This document shows, piece by piece, positions 8,511 to 16,373 of a DNA stretch of 64,000 nucleotides. The DNA is from Scardovia wiggsiae. GTDB lineage: Bacteria > Actinomycetota > Actinomycetes > Actinomycetales > Bifidobacteriaceae. Location: the NCBI RefSeq assembly GCF_051045985.1, contig NZ_CP157350.1, positions 372,001-436,000 of the forward strand, read 5' to 3'. The notes below the pieces were generated by a model. It saw only the letters and a program-made list of their open reading frames with translations, was not told where the DNA came from and searched no databases. The first letter of the stretch is position 1, and each line of letters begins with the position of its first letter. Position numbers and translations under genes: made by a program.

Positions 8511-11084
8511 CTATATGGCGGCGTGGTGCAAACGGTTCGCGTTGAGCACGAGGCATACCGATGACAATGCCATGGCTGCACCTGCAATCATAGGGCTGAG
8601 AAGCCATCCGGCCAGCGGGTAGAGGACGCCTGCTGCGAGAGGGATGCCAATAATGTTGTAGGCGAAAGCAAAAAACAGGTTCTGCCTGATATTGCGCATG
8701 GTTGCGCGGGACAGGGCAACAGTCCGCGCTACCCCCTGCAGATCGCCGCTCATAAGCGTGATATCTGCCGATCTCATGGCGATATCGGTACCTGTCCCAA
8801 TAGCGAAACCTATATCCGCTTGGGCCAGTGCCGGGGCATCATTGATGCCGTCGCCAACCATGGCAACCAGTGTTCTGCCGCGGTTTCTGCTGCCTCCGGC
8901 ACGGCTATTATCATAGCTCTCATTTTGTATGCGCTCTATCCAGTAAGCCTTGCCGTCGGGCCGCACCTCGGCAATGACCGTGTCAATCCCAACTTTTTGC
9001 GCGATGTCCTGTGCAGTTTCCTTTTTATCCCCGCTCAGCAGGATGGTCCTGATCCCTGATGCATGGAGCTGCCGGACAGCCGCCGGAGCAGAGGGCTTGA
9101 TCTCATCGTTGCTGTATGAGATCTCAGTATGGTTTCTGCTGCTTTTATTATCCCTGATATTGCCGCTTTCTCTGCCCTTGACGCCTTCATTCCCGTTGCC
9201 CTTCACCTGGGCTATGCCGCGCGTTATTGTACCTGTTTTATCGAAAACAACCGTGCCGATCCGGCGTGCATCCTGCAGGGCATGCGCTGTTGTGATCAGG
9301 ATGCCGTTGCGTGCACCAAGCCCCATCCCGATCGTGACTGACAGCGGGGTAGCAAGCCCAAGCGCACACGGGCAGGCGATGATGACTACGCTGACCGCAG
9401 TAACTACAGCATGGGCCAGCCGAGGCTGGGGGCCGATGATGGACCATGCGGCAAATGTCCATATGGCGATCAGAAAGACGATGGGGACAAATACGCGGGA
9501 AATCCGGTCGGCAAGCTTCTGCACCGGTGCTTTAGTGGCCTGTGCGCGGGAAACAAGATCGATGATCTGGGAGAGGACGGTGTCGCGTCCGGTCCTGTTT
9601 ACCCGGATGACGATAGGGGAGTCAAGGGCCAGTGTTGCCCCGGTTGCCTGGTCTCCCGGGCCGCGGTGCACGGGCTGGGATTCGCCGGTTATCATGGATT
9701 CGTCAATATTGCTTTCACCGGCCACGATGATCCCATCATTGGGGATGGTATCCCCGCCTTTGACGACGAGCAGGTCTCCGGCTTTGACTGAATTGGCATC
9801 AATGATCCGGACCGTCCCGTTGCCTGCGCCGGTTTCGGCGCCTTCGCCGGTTTCCGATCCAGGATATGCTTTACTGCTGCCGGTGCCGGCAATTGCGGAG
9901 CTGTCTGTGGAGGGGTCGCCGATGCCGGAATCAGGCATTTTCTGTTTCTGTGCTGTGCATTCGGTACCCTGAACTATTGTGCCGATATCCGGCCTGCGCC
10001 ATATGCCGCTGTCAACATCTGACTGTGAGATTTTTATTGCTGTCTGCGGGCGCAGATTGATCAGGGTTTTGACTGCGTTGCCTGTGCCGGAACGGGCACG
10101 TGCTTCAAGAAGGCGCCCTACAAGGACCAGGGTTATGACGACCCCTACAGATTCAAAATACGCAGTACGGGACTGGGGCGGGAGTGCCTGCGGTGCAATG
10201 CATACAACAAGGCTGTATATATATGCTGCGAATGAGCCTGCTGTAACAAGGGAATTCATATCAGGGGAGCGGTGGGCGATCGCAAGCCAGCCTATACGGT
10301 GGATCGGCCAGCCGCAGTAGAACATGACGGGTGTGATGAGGGCAGCCTGCCACCATGGGTTCATAAGCCACGCAGGCATGCCGGGCATGACCATGCCTGC
10401 CATTGCCACAATAAAGATGGGGGCTGTGAGGATAGCGCCAATAAGGATAAGGCGCTTAAGCTCGCGTATTTCCTGGATACGTTCTTCCTCCTCGGTATTC
10501 TGCTGGTCAATCGGGGAGCGGGTACTGTGCGTTTCCGGCGTGTGTACGGCGTTTGTGCCGCCTGCATTATTTATGTTGCTTATGTTATTTGTGCTGGCCT
10601 CCCCGGCGGCGGAATCCGCACTTTTCCTGGCGTTAGTGCCTGTACCTTCCTTAGCGGCAATTGTGTTTTCCTCAGTGGCGGCATCCGTGTTTCCCCTATT
10701 TGTACTTTTCCCTGAGACACGGAGCGTCCCATGCACCATATTCATCCCGCAGGCGAAAGGGTAATCCCCCGGCTCAAGCGCAGGCAGGTCAACTGAAGTT
10801 TCCTTATTTCCGGGAAGATGTGCATCAATCCCAAGATCGGAAAATACAACGTGCGAAGTGCATTCGCCAGTTTCCTGCCGGTCAAAGACCAGCTGTACAG
10901 GCATGCCGGCTTTTACCTCAACAAGTGCCGGAGAATATCCGCCTTTAACTGTTATCTGTGCCACCTGGCGTTTCCCCTCAACAGCCGCGTGCCCAGCTTT
11001 GCCGGGGGAGAAGAAGAACCAGAGGATAAAAGCGCTGAGCGCCGCGGCGGCTGCTATCGTGATAACCGTAATGGCAGTTCCCAT
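8511..11084 (-). CDS. Copper-type P1B ATPase with N-terminal cupredoxin-like domain and no recognisable N-domain
   Basis: 857 residues. N-terminal membrane helix, then a cupredoxin-like domain (ITVKGGYSPALVEV to FACGMNMVHGTLRV) with candidate Cys/His/Met copper ligands, in place of the usual HMA domain. After a low-complexity linker come the transmembrane core, an actuator domain with TGES, the metal-binding CPC motif (571-573), the phosphorylation motif DKTGT (Asp615) and GDGINDAP. The odd point is between DKTGT and the P-domain segment at Lys663: only 43 polar residues, where P1B ATPases have a nucleotide-binding N-domain of over 100 residues with the SEHPL motif. That motif is absent. The actuator domain also carries a Gly/Ser/Thr-rich insert. 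Three cop boxes precede the gene. Whether it can hydrolyse ATP is doubtful from sequence alone; a silver or general Cu(I) role is equally possible. Confidence 0.85.
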   Translation of the reverse strand: MGTAITVITIAAAAALSAFILWFFFSPGKAGHAAVEGKRQVAQITVKGGYSPALVEVKAGMPVQLVFDRQETGECTSHVVFSDLGIDAHLPGNKETSVDLPALEPGDYPFACGMNMVHGTLRVSGKSTNRGNTDAATEENTIAAKEGTGTNARKSADSAAGEASTNNISNINNAGGTNAVHTPETHSTRSPIDQQNTEEEERIQEIRELKRLILIGAILTAPIFIVAMAGMVMPGMPAWLMNPWWQAALITPVMFYCGWPIHRIGWLAIAHRSPDMNSLVTAGSFAAYIYSLVVCIAPQALPPQSRTAYFESVGVVITLVLVGRLLEARARSGTGNAVKTLINLRPQTAIKISQSDVDSGIWRRPDIGTIVQGTECTAQKQKMPDSGIGDPSTDSSAIAGTGSSKAYPGSETGEGAETGAGNGTVRIIDANSVKAGDLLVVKGGDTIPNDGIIVAGESNIDESMITGESQPVHRGPGDQATGATLALDSPIVIRVNRTGRDTVLSQIIDLVSRAQATKAPVQKLADRISRVFVPIVFLIAIWTFAAWSIIGPQPRLAHAVVTAVSVVIIACPCALGLATPLSVTIGMGLGARNGILITTAHALQDARRIGTVVFDKTGTITRGIAQVKGNGNEGVKGRESGNIRDNKSSRNHTEISYSNDEIKPSAPAAVRQLHASGIRTILLSGDKKETAQDIAQKVGIDTVIAEVRPDGKAYWIERIQNESYDNSRAGGSRNRGRTLVAMVGDGINDAPALAQADIGFAIGTGTDIAMRSADITLMSGDLQGVARTVALSRATMRNIRQNLFFAFAYNIIGIPLAAGVLYPLAGWLLSPMIAGAAMALSSVCLVLNANRLHHAAI

Positions 11085-11121
11085 AATGTACTCCTTGTGC
11101 TGCTGTATGTTACCGGCGGTC

Positions 11122-11165
11122 TACATCTGTAGCGGTTCGCACCTGTGTAACAATCCACACCTGTA
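11122..11165. promoter_or_regulatory. Three tandem cop boxes upstream of the copper ATPase
   Basis: TACATCTGTA at 11122-11131 is an exact TACANNTGTA cop box. CACACCTGTA at 11156-11165 matches the looser [GT]ACANNTGTA form except its first base, and CACCTGTGTA at 11140-11149 has one further mismatch. Centre spacings are 18 and 16 bases, so all three could sit on nearly the same DNA face pattern as tandem CopY dimers. They end 38 bases before the ATPase start. CopY-type repressors release such sites when Cu(I) rises, so the gene is probably copper-induced. Confidence 0.75.
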
Positions 11166-11427
11166 AACTGCGTGCATAGCGTATTCCATTCCGCAGTTCG
11201 CCTTTGGGCTTAAGGCTAAAAACAGTGCAGCTGTTTCGCAGTCAAAGCCGTTCATTTTGCGTGAAAATTTGTGCCATTCCGGTCCCGGTTTCTCCGGTCC
11301 GGACGTTCCCTTTCGCGGGGCTACGGGGCCGCATAAGGCCCGGCCCTCTCACAGCCTAACAACTTAGCGGGCCTTCTTCCCCGTGGGATTTAGATTATCT
11401 GAAACCTATAAATTGAGGTTGTCTGAA

Positions 11428-11521
11428 AACCGCTGGTGGTAAAACACGCAGATACAAAAATAGTTCCGGCAGTTTTCCACATTTTTTGTTTTTGTATCTG
11501 CGTGTTTTACCACCAGCGGTT
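11428..11521. repeat. 33-bp perfect inverted repeat with 28-nt loop
   Basis: Left arm 11428-11460 and right arm 11489-11521 are exact reverse complements over 33 bases, starting AACCGCTGGTGGTAAAACAC and ending in A5/T5 at the loop side. The loop is 28 bases. The T-run lies inside the stem, not after it, so this is not an ordinary intrinsic terminator. It stands 66 bases before the start of the DUF559-type gene. A MITE-like insertion, a recombination scar or an operator/cruciform are possible; no target-site duplication is visible. Confidence 0.85.
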
Positions 11522-11586
11522 CCTTATTCGACCACATTGGGCAAAATAACTTCAGGACAGGGCCAGAATCCGCTAACCTTGCGCTT

Positions 11587-12543
11587 ATGTTTGAGCTAGT
11601 ACAGCAGCCCGTCCGCAGCCAGATAATGCGGTACGGAGCATGGAAGCGTCAGAATGATGCGTTTCTCCAGATGGGATCCCTCGGGCACAGGATAAGGGCT
11701 GGAAACCTTGCCGATATAACAGCGAGCCACGCCACGGCAATCAGTTTGCTGGGCGTCGCCCCGCCCCGAAGCCTTGATCCCCGCACGCATATTGTTGTCA
11801 AGGAATGGCGTAACCATCGCCATATCAATAATGTGGTCTGCCATTATTCCAAAAATGCGGATGCGTTAGGCGCAACAATTGATGTTGCAGGATATTCATG
11901 CTCTTCCCCTGAGGCAGTGTTTGCCCAGATGTCTCAGTACCTTGAACTTGAAGACCTTATAGCGCTGGGGGATGCGCTTATGTGCAGGGACAGGCTGCTG
12001 AGGCGGACAACGAAATATCTTCTGGCGCGGTTCCTTGCCGATTGTGAGCGTTTCCGGGGCTCACGGAAATGCTGCAAAGCCCTCAGGCTTATCCGTGAAG
12101 ATACTGATTCCCCGCGGGAAACCTACCTGCGGCTGTGGCTGCTGAGATATGGGCTTCCTGAACCGACGGTCAATTATGAAGTCCAGGATGGATCCATGCA
12201 GCGGTTCTATCTTGACCTTGCTTATCCGGAATACCGTGTTGGAGTGGAGTATAACGGGAAGCACCATCATGGCCAGTGGGCGGAGGATCTTGACCGTTTC
12301 AATGCATTCCAGTCCCGGGGATGGCATATTTTCGTTGCAGAAAGCAGAATGGTAGACAACCATCTTTGGCGCGCCAGGTTTATTTCGGAGATAGCCCGTG
12401 CTCTGTATAATGCTGGAGCGACAGGTATCAATATACGGCCCAAGCCTTTGTCAGTCAGTCAGTTATGCGATGGAAGAACGGCGGTTAACCGCAGATATTC
12501 TAGTGAAGCACTCAATCGCCTGTCTGCAGGGCTGTTATCCTGA
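11587..12543 (+). CDS. DUF559/Vsr-like nuclease-fold protein
   Basis: 318 residues. The C-terminal part has the PD-(D/E)XK-like pattern of DUF559 proteins: FYLDLAYPEYRVGVEYNGKHHH, where Asp, Glu and the QxK-like element are expected, then DRFNAFQSRGWHIFVAE. The N-terminal part (about 1-170) resembles the helical region of the actinobacterial proteins related to AbiEi-type antitoxin families, but I recognise it only weakly. No SD is evident before the ATG at 11587. The gene is preceded by the 33-bp inverted repeat and has no partner gene that would mark it as a toxin-antitoxin or restriction system. Function unknown. Confidence 0.65.
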   Translation: MFELVQQPVRSQIMRYGAWKRQNDAFLQMGSLGHRIRAGNLADITASHATAISLLGVAPPRSLDPRTHIVVKEWRNHRHINNVVCHYSKNADALGATIDVAGYSCSSPEAVFAQMSQYLELEDLIALGDALMCRDRLLRRTTKYLLARFLADCERFRGSRKCCKALRLIREDTDSPRETYLRLWLLRYGLPEPTVNYEVQDGSMQRFYLDLAYPEYRVGVEYNGKHHHGQWAEDLDRFNAFQSRGWHIFVAESRMVDNHLWRARFISEIARALYNAGATGINIRPKPLSVSQLCDGRTAVNRRYSSEALNRLSAGLLS

Positions 12544-12669
12544 AGGATATTTCAGACTGGGAAGAGATTTTCTGCAGGATTCGCGAACTGGCATATCAAT
12601 GGGTATATCAAAATGGATATATCAATAAGTGTGTATGAACTTTCCTGAGCATGAATTAGAGTTATCGGT

Positions 12670-13590
12670 ATGACACACGATAGCGGAATGCACGGTAACA
12701 GGGCGAGCAGCGGCAGGGCACAGGCTAAAGGCAATGACAGCAGTTTGAGAAGCAGTTCGGGAGATGCTGAAAAAAGCGGTATTGGCATTGCAGAAGGCAG
12801 TTCGGGCAGCGGCACAACCAGTGCCGTATCCGGCAGGGCGGATAGTACCGCATCCGGCAGAACTTCTGGGGAAGGCACTTTCAGGGCTACCGGCCCCGAG
12901 GGGCTGCGTGAAGAAATCGCTCATTTGCCGGCGGATATGCTGGATCCCCGGGAACGGCTTGAACGCATGGTACGTGCCGATATTACGGGGAAGCCGTTCA
13001 GCGAACTGACAGCCGTTACCTATGACCATGAAGGAGCGGAGCTTGCCGGGCATGTGATGCTGGATACTTTGGAGGAGCATGGGTTCTCCATTGATGATTT
13101 TGATGCGGTTGGTGCCCTGACAGTGGCTGCGATCCCTCTGGTCAGCGCGGTTATGCATGCTGCAGCTTCGCGCGGGCAGGCGGCCAACGGCTTTGTAATG
13201 GATTTTGTATACCCGTCTGTGAAAGGTCCATCTGTTGAAGGCCAGCGCGTGATCCTGCTGGATGCATGGCTATCTGAGAAATCATTCGTCCAGACTTCGT
13301 CCCTGGTCACGCTTCGTCACGGCAATGAACTCAATCTTGATTTTGCAGTTCTGAAAAGCTGCGGTGCCCGGCTCCTGGCGATTGCATCGCTTGTGGGGAG
13401 CGTCGGCATAGGGGATGGAAGCGAGGACGCGGGCAGGGCTGATGCCGGTACAGCAGATAACAGCCTGATGGGCAGCGGCGTAACAGGTGACGGCACTGCT
13501 AAGACGATAGATGTTAAGACGATAGATATTGTAGACCCTGTAACAGGCAGCAGACAGTCTGTCCCGTTCATCCCCCTTTTTGAAGGCTGA
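12670..13590 (+). CDS. Phosphoribosyltransferase-like protein with low-complexity inserts
   Basis: 306 residues, not firmly recognised. The middle, from DDFDAVGALTVAAIPLVSAV through VEGQRVILLDAWLSEKSFV to CGARLLAIASLVGSVG, follows the strand-loop order of type I phosphoribosyltransferases such as OPRT, with a PRPP-loop-like segment in which the usual acidic pair and TTGG are replaced. The first 75 residues (Ser/Gly/Ala/Arg) and a second segment near 255-275 (GDGSEDAGRADAGTADNS) are low complexity. It precedes a SpoU methyltransferase by 77 bases. A catalytic role is doubtful; a degenerate PRTase acting as a binding or regulatory protein is one option. Confidence 0.45.
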   Translation: MTHDSGMHGNRASSGRAQAKGNDSSLRSSSGDAEKSGIGIAEGSSGSGTTSAVSGRADSTASGRTSGEGTFRATGPEGLREEIAHLPADMLDPRERLERMVRADITGKPFSELTAVTYDHEGAELAGHVMLDTLEEHGFSIDDFDAVGALTVAAIPLVSAVMHAAASRGQAANGFVMDFVYPSVKGPSVEGQRVILLDAWLSEKSFVQTSSLVTLRHGNELNLDFAVLKSCGARLLAIASLVGSVGIGDGSEDAGRADAGTADNSLMGSGVTGDGTAKTIDVKTIDIVDPVTGSRQSVPFIPLFEG

Positions 13591-13667
13591 TATCCGGTGC
13601 CGGGAAGGACTGGAACGGCACGGTACAGGATCGGTATTGAGGCAGAGCTTCAGGCAGAACAATAATC

Positions 13668-14360
13668 ATGTATGAACCAAGCGAATATACGAAACGTGTA
13701 ATGGCAGCGGGCGATCCCGGGCTGAGACAGATCGGCGTAGGCCCATGGGAATCCGAGCATCCGGGGGAGCCGCGGCCGTACCCGGAGGACCTTCGGTATG
13801 ATCCGCAGCTGCTTGATGAAGGCGATACCCGTAATGTAATGGACCGCTACCGGTACTGGAGCGTTGAGGCGATCAAGCATGACCTTGACCGGCGCGGACG
13901 GCATATGTGTGAAGTGGCTGTTGAGAACTGGACGCATGATTTCAATATCGGCTCTATTGTGCGCACTGCCAATGCATTCACTGCCCGCCAGGTGCATATT
14001 ATCGGCCCGCATAAGTGGAACCGCAAGGGTTCGCTGATGACTGAGCTGTATCAGGATATTGGATATCATGCATCTGTTGATGAATTTATGCGCGACATCC
14101 GTATCCGGGACGCGCAGCTAGGGCAGGATACCCGCATTATTGCCCTGGATATTGTCCCGGGCGCAGTCCCGATTGAGAGTTATAAGTTCCCTGAAAACTG
14201 CATCCTGCTTTTCGGCTCTGAAGGTCCCGGCCTGACCGGTAAGGCGCTTGAAGCGGCCGATGATGTTGTGTATATTACACAGTACGGTTCAGTGCGTTCG
14301 CTCAATGCCGGCGCAGCTGCCGCAGTAGCAATGCATGCATGGATGATGCAGCACGGATGA
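13668..14360 (+). CDS. SpoU/TrmH-family RNA 2'-O-methyltransferase
   Basis: 230 residues of the SPOUT superfamily, which bind S-adenosylmethionine in a deep trefoil knot and methylate a ribose in rRNA or tRNA. Motifs seen: NWTHDFNIGSIVRTANAF (motif 1 with Asn and Arg), ILLFGSEGPGLTGKALEAAD (motif 2) and YITQYGSVRSLNAGAAAAVA (motif 3). The N-terminal 70 residues are a short extension. Because tRNA, 16S and 23S enzymes share these motifs, the target nucleotide cannot be given. The stop lies about 100 bases before gatC. Confidence 0.88.
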   Translation: MYEPSEYTKRVMAAGDPGLRQIGVGPWESEHPGEPRPYPEDLRYDPQLLDEGDTRNVMDRYRYWSVEAIKHDLDRRGRHMCEVAVENWTHDFNIGSIVRTANAFTARQVHIIGPHKWNRKGSLMTELYQDIGYHASVDEFMRDIRIRDAQLGQDTRIIALDIVPGAVPIESYKFPENCILLFGSEGPGLTGKALEAADDVVYITQYGSVRSLNAGAAAAVAMHAWMMQHG

Positions 14361-14466
14361 TCCGGCATGAGTGTTTTACTGCAGGATATTGCGGTGCTGC
14401 TGTGCTGTGTTGCAGCGCCGGCGAAGCGCCCTGAAAGTGTCATGCTGGACTCTTATAGTTGAGGTT

Positions 14467-14760
14467 ATGTCCAGATTTACACGACAAGATATTGAGCATT
14501 TAGGGGATCTCTCCCGCATCGCACTGACAGATGAGGAAATTGAACGCCTCCAGGGGGAATTGAATGTTATCGCTGATTCTATTGCTAAGGTGCAGGAAGT
14601 GGCGAAAGATGATGTAAAACCAACGGCTAATCCCGTCCCATTGGAAGCGTATATGCGCCCTGATGAGCCGGCGGTACCGCTGACCCAGGAAGAAGCCCTG
14701 TCAGGTGCGCCCGCCAGGGAAAACGGTATGTTTGTTGCACCTCAGATACTGGCTGACTAA
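14467..14760 (+). CDS. gatC: Asp-tRNA(Asn)/Glu-tRNA(Gln) amidotransferase subunit C
   Basis: 97 residues that clamp GatA to GatB in the transamidation complex. The N-terminal FTRQDIEHLGDLSRIALTDE and the ending MRPDEP followed by a PAREN-containing tail are the family pattern. The start is the ATG at 14467 after GAGGTT; an open frame further upstream to 14371 has no support. First gene of gatC-gatA-gatB with a 20-base gap to gatA. Confidence 0.95.
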   Translation: MSRFTRQDIEHLGDLSRIALTDEEIERLQGELNVIADSIAKVQEVAKDDVKPTANPVPLEAYMRPDEPAVPLTQEEALSGAPARENGMFVAPQILAD

Positions 14761-14780
14761 CGGGGAGGACATGAAGGATT

Positions 14781-16349
14781 ATGGCTTTTAGTACAAGCGA
14801 ACGCAACAGCCTTGTCCGGCTTTCTGCAGCACAGATGGCAAAAAAGCTGGCTGACGGTGAGATATCAAGCCGTGAACTCGTTGATGCCCATCTTGATGTG
14901 ATCCATGCGGCAGAAGGCGATATCCATGCTTTCCTGAGGGTCAGCGAGGATGAGGCGCGCCGCCAGGCAGATGAAGCGGACAGGCGCCGCGCTGCAGGAG
15001 AGGATACAGGCGAGCTGGCAGGCGTGCCGGTTGCCGTAAAGGATATGATCGTCACCAAAGGTATTGAAACCACAGCAGCTTCCAAGATTCTGCAGGGCTG
15101 GGTGCCTCCGTATGATGCAACAGTGGTGGAACGGCTTAAGAAAGCCGGCATGCCTGTTCTGGGCAAGACTAATCTGGATGAATTCGCACAGGGGTCATCA
15201 ACGGAGCACTCTGCTTTCGGGATAACGCGCAACCCTTGGGATACTTCGCGTGTCCCCGGCGGTTCAGGCGGCGGCTCGGCAGCTGCCGTCGCGGCTTTTG
15301 AGGCTCCTCTGGCGTTGGGGACTGATACCGGCGGATCCATCCGACAGCCGGGCGCACTGACCGGTACCGTCGGGGTAAAGCCTACTTACGGCGGTGTGTC
15401 GCGTTTCGGAGCCATCGCTATGGCTTCTTCGCTTGACCAGATAGGCCCTGTATCACGGACCGTGCTTGACGCAGCCCTGCTCCAGGAGATCATCGGCGGT
15501 TACGACCCTAAGGATTCAACTTCTATCCCGAAGCCTGTGCCAGCTCTTGCTGAGCAGGCCCGTCTGGGGGAACGCAGGGACCTTAAAGGCGTCCGGATCG
15601 GGCTGGTAAGGGAACTTGGAGGCAAAGGCTTCCAGGCCGGTGTGGAAGCGCGGTTCAACGAGGGAGTGGAACAGCTCAGGGCAATGGGTGCTGAAGTGGT
15701 TGAGGTCTCACTGCCGCATGCAGAGTATGCTCTGGCTGCATATTACGTGATCATGCCTTCGGAAGTCTCCAGCAACCTGGCTCGGTATGACGGCATGCGC
15801 TACGGCCTGCGTGTTATGCCGCCTGAAGGCGAACCGCAGACCGCCGCTAATATGATGGCTTATACACGCGAAGCAGGTTTCGGCGATGAGGTGAAGCGCC
15901 GTATTATCCTGGGGACGTACGCGCTGTCAGCCGGTTACTATGATGCGTGGTACGGTTCCGCTCAGAAGGTGCGGACCCTGATCATCGAAGATTTCAGGAA
16001 AGCTTTTGAACAGGCTGATGTGCTCGTATCGCCCACATCACCGTCTACCGCATTCAAATTCGGTGAAAAAATGGATAACCCTATGGAGATGTACATCAAT
16101 GACATTGCCACCATCCCGGCAAACCTGGCTGGGGTGCCTGCAATGTCCGTTCCCTGCGGGTTAAGCGATGACGGGCTTCCGGCGGGTTTCCAGTTTATTG
16201 CGCCCCAGATGCAGGACGATAAGATGTATAAACCTGCTGCGGCGCTGGAATCCGCCCTTGAAGAAAAGTGGGGCGGCCCGGTCGGGAAGGCAATGGATGC
16301 GGCGTGGCTCAATACAGGCAGCGATACCCGCCCAGAGCAGGCTGAGTAG
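14781..16349 (+). CDS. gatA: Asp-tRNA(Asn)/Glu-tRNA(Gln) amidotransferase subunit A
   Basis: Amidase subunit of 522 residues that releases ammonia from glutamine for conversion of Glu-tRNA(Gln) or Asp-tRNA(Asn). The amidase-signature catalytic elements are present: Lys in GVPVAVKDMI, the first Ser in the GGSGGGSAAAVAA block, and the catalytic Ser in GTDTGGSIRQPG. Length is as expected. It follows gatC and precedes gatB by 24 bases, so the three are co-expressed. An organism with this operon usually lacks GlnRS, AsnRS or both. Confidence 0.97.
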   Translation: MAFSTSERNSLVRLSAAQMAKKLADGEISSRELVDAHLDVIHAAEGDIHAFLRVSEDEARRQADEADRRRAAGEDTGELAGVPVAVKDMIVTKGIETTAASKILQGWVPPYDATVVERLKKAGMPVLGKTNLDEFAQGSSTEHSAFGITRNPWDTSRVPGGSGGGSAAAVAAFEAPLALGTDTGGSIRQPGALTGTVGVKPTYGGVSRFGAIAMASSLDQIGPVSRTVLDAALLQEIIGGYDPKDSTSIPKPVPALAEQARLGERRDLKGVRIGLVRELGGKGFQAGVEARFNEGVEQLRAMGAEVVEVSLPHAEYALAAYYVIMPSEVSSNLARYDGMRYGLRVMPPEGEPQTAANMMAYTREAGFGDEVKRRIILGTYALSAGYYDAWYGSAQKVRTLIIEDFRKAFEQADVLVSPTSPSTAFKFGEKMDNPMEMYINDIATIPANLAGVPAMSVPCGLSDDGLPAGFQFIAPQMQDDKMYKPAAALESALEEKWGGPVGKAMDAAWLNTGSDTRPEQAE

Positions 16350-16373
16350 GGCACAGGAAAGGATACAGTAAAT

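Larger units (their letters stand above)
11085..11586. other. 502-bp divergent intergenic region
   Basis: No gene is supported here. From left to right it holds the SD and operator region of the copper ATPase (three cop boxes, 11122-11165), an unremarkable GC-rich stretch, two near-direct repeats TTATCTGAAACC and TTGTCTGAAAACC around 11394-11430, and a 33-bp perfect inverted repeat (11428-11521). It must also contain the promoter of the rightward gene at 11587, but I could not assign one with confidence. Confidence 0.7.

Noticed and set aside
8301..8564. Rightward open frame between LtrA-like and ATPase genes
   Set aside because: It overlaps the 3' end of the ATPase gene, has no SD and shows no protein-like composition or family motif.
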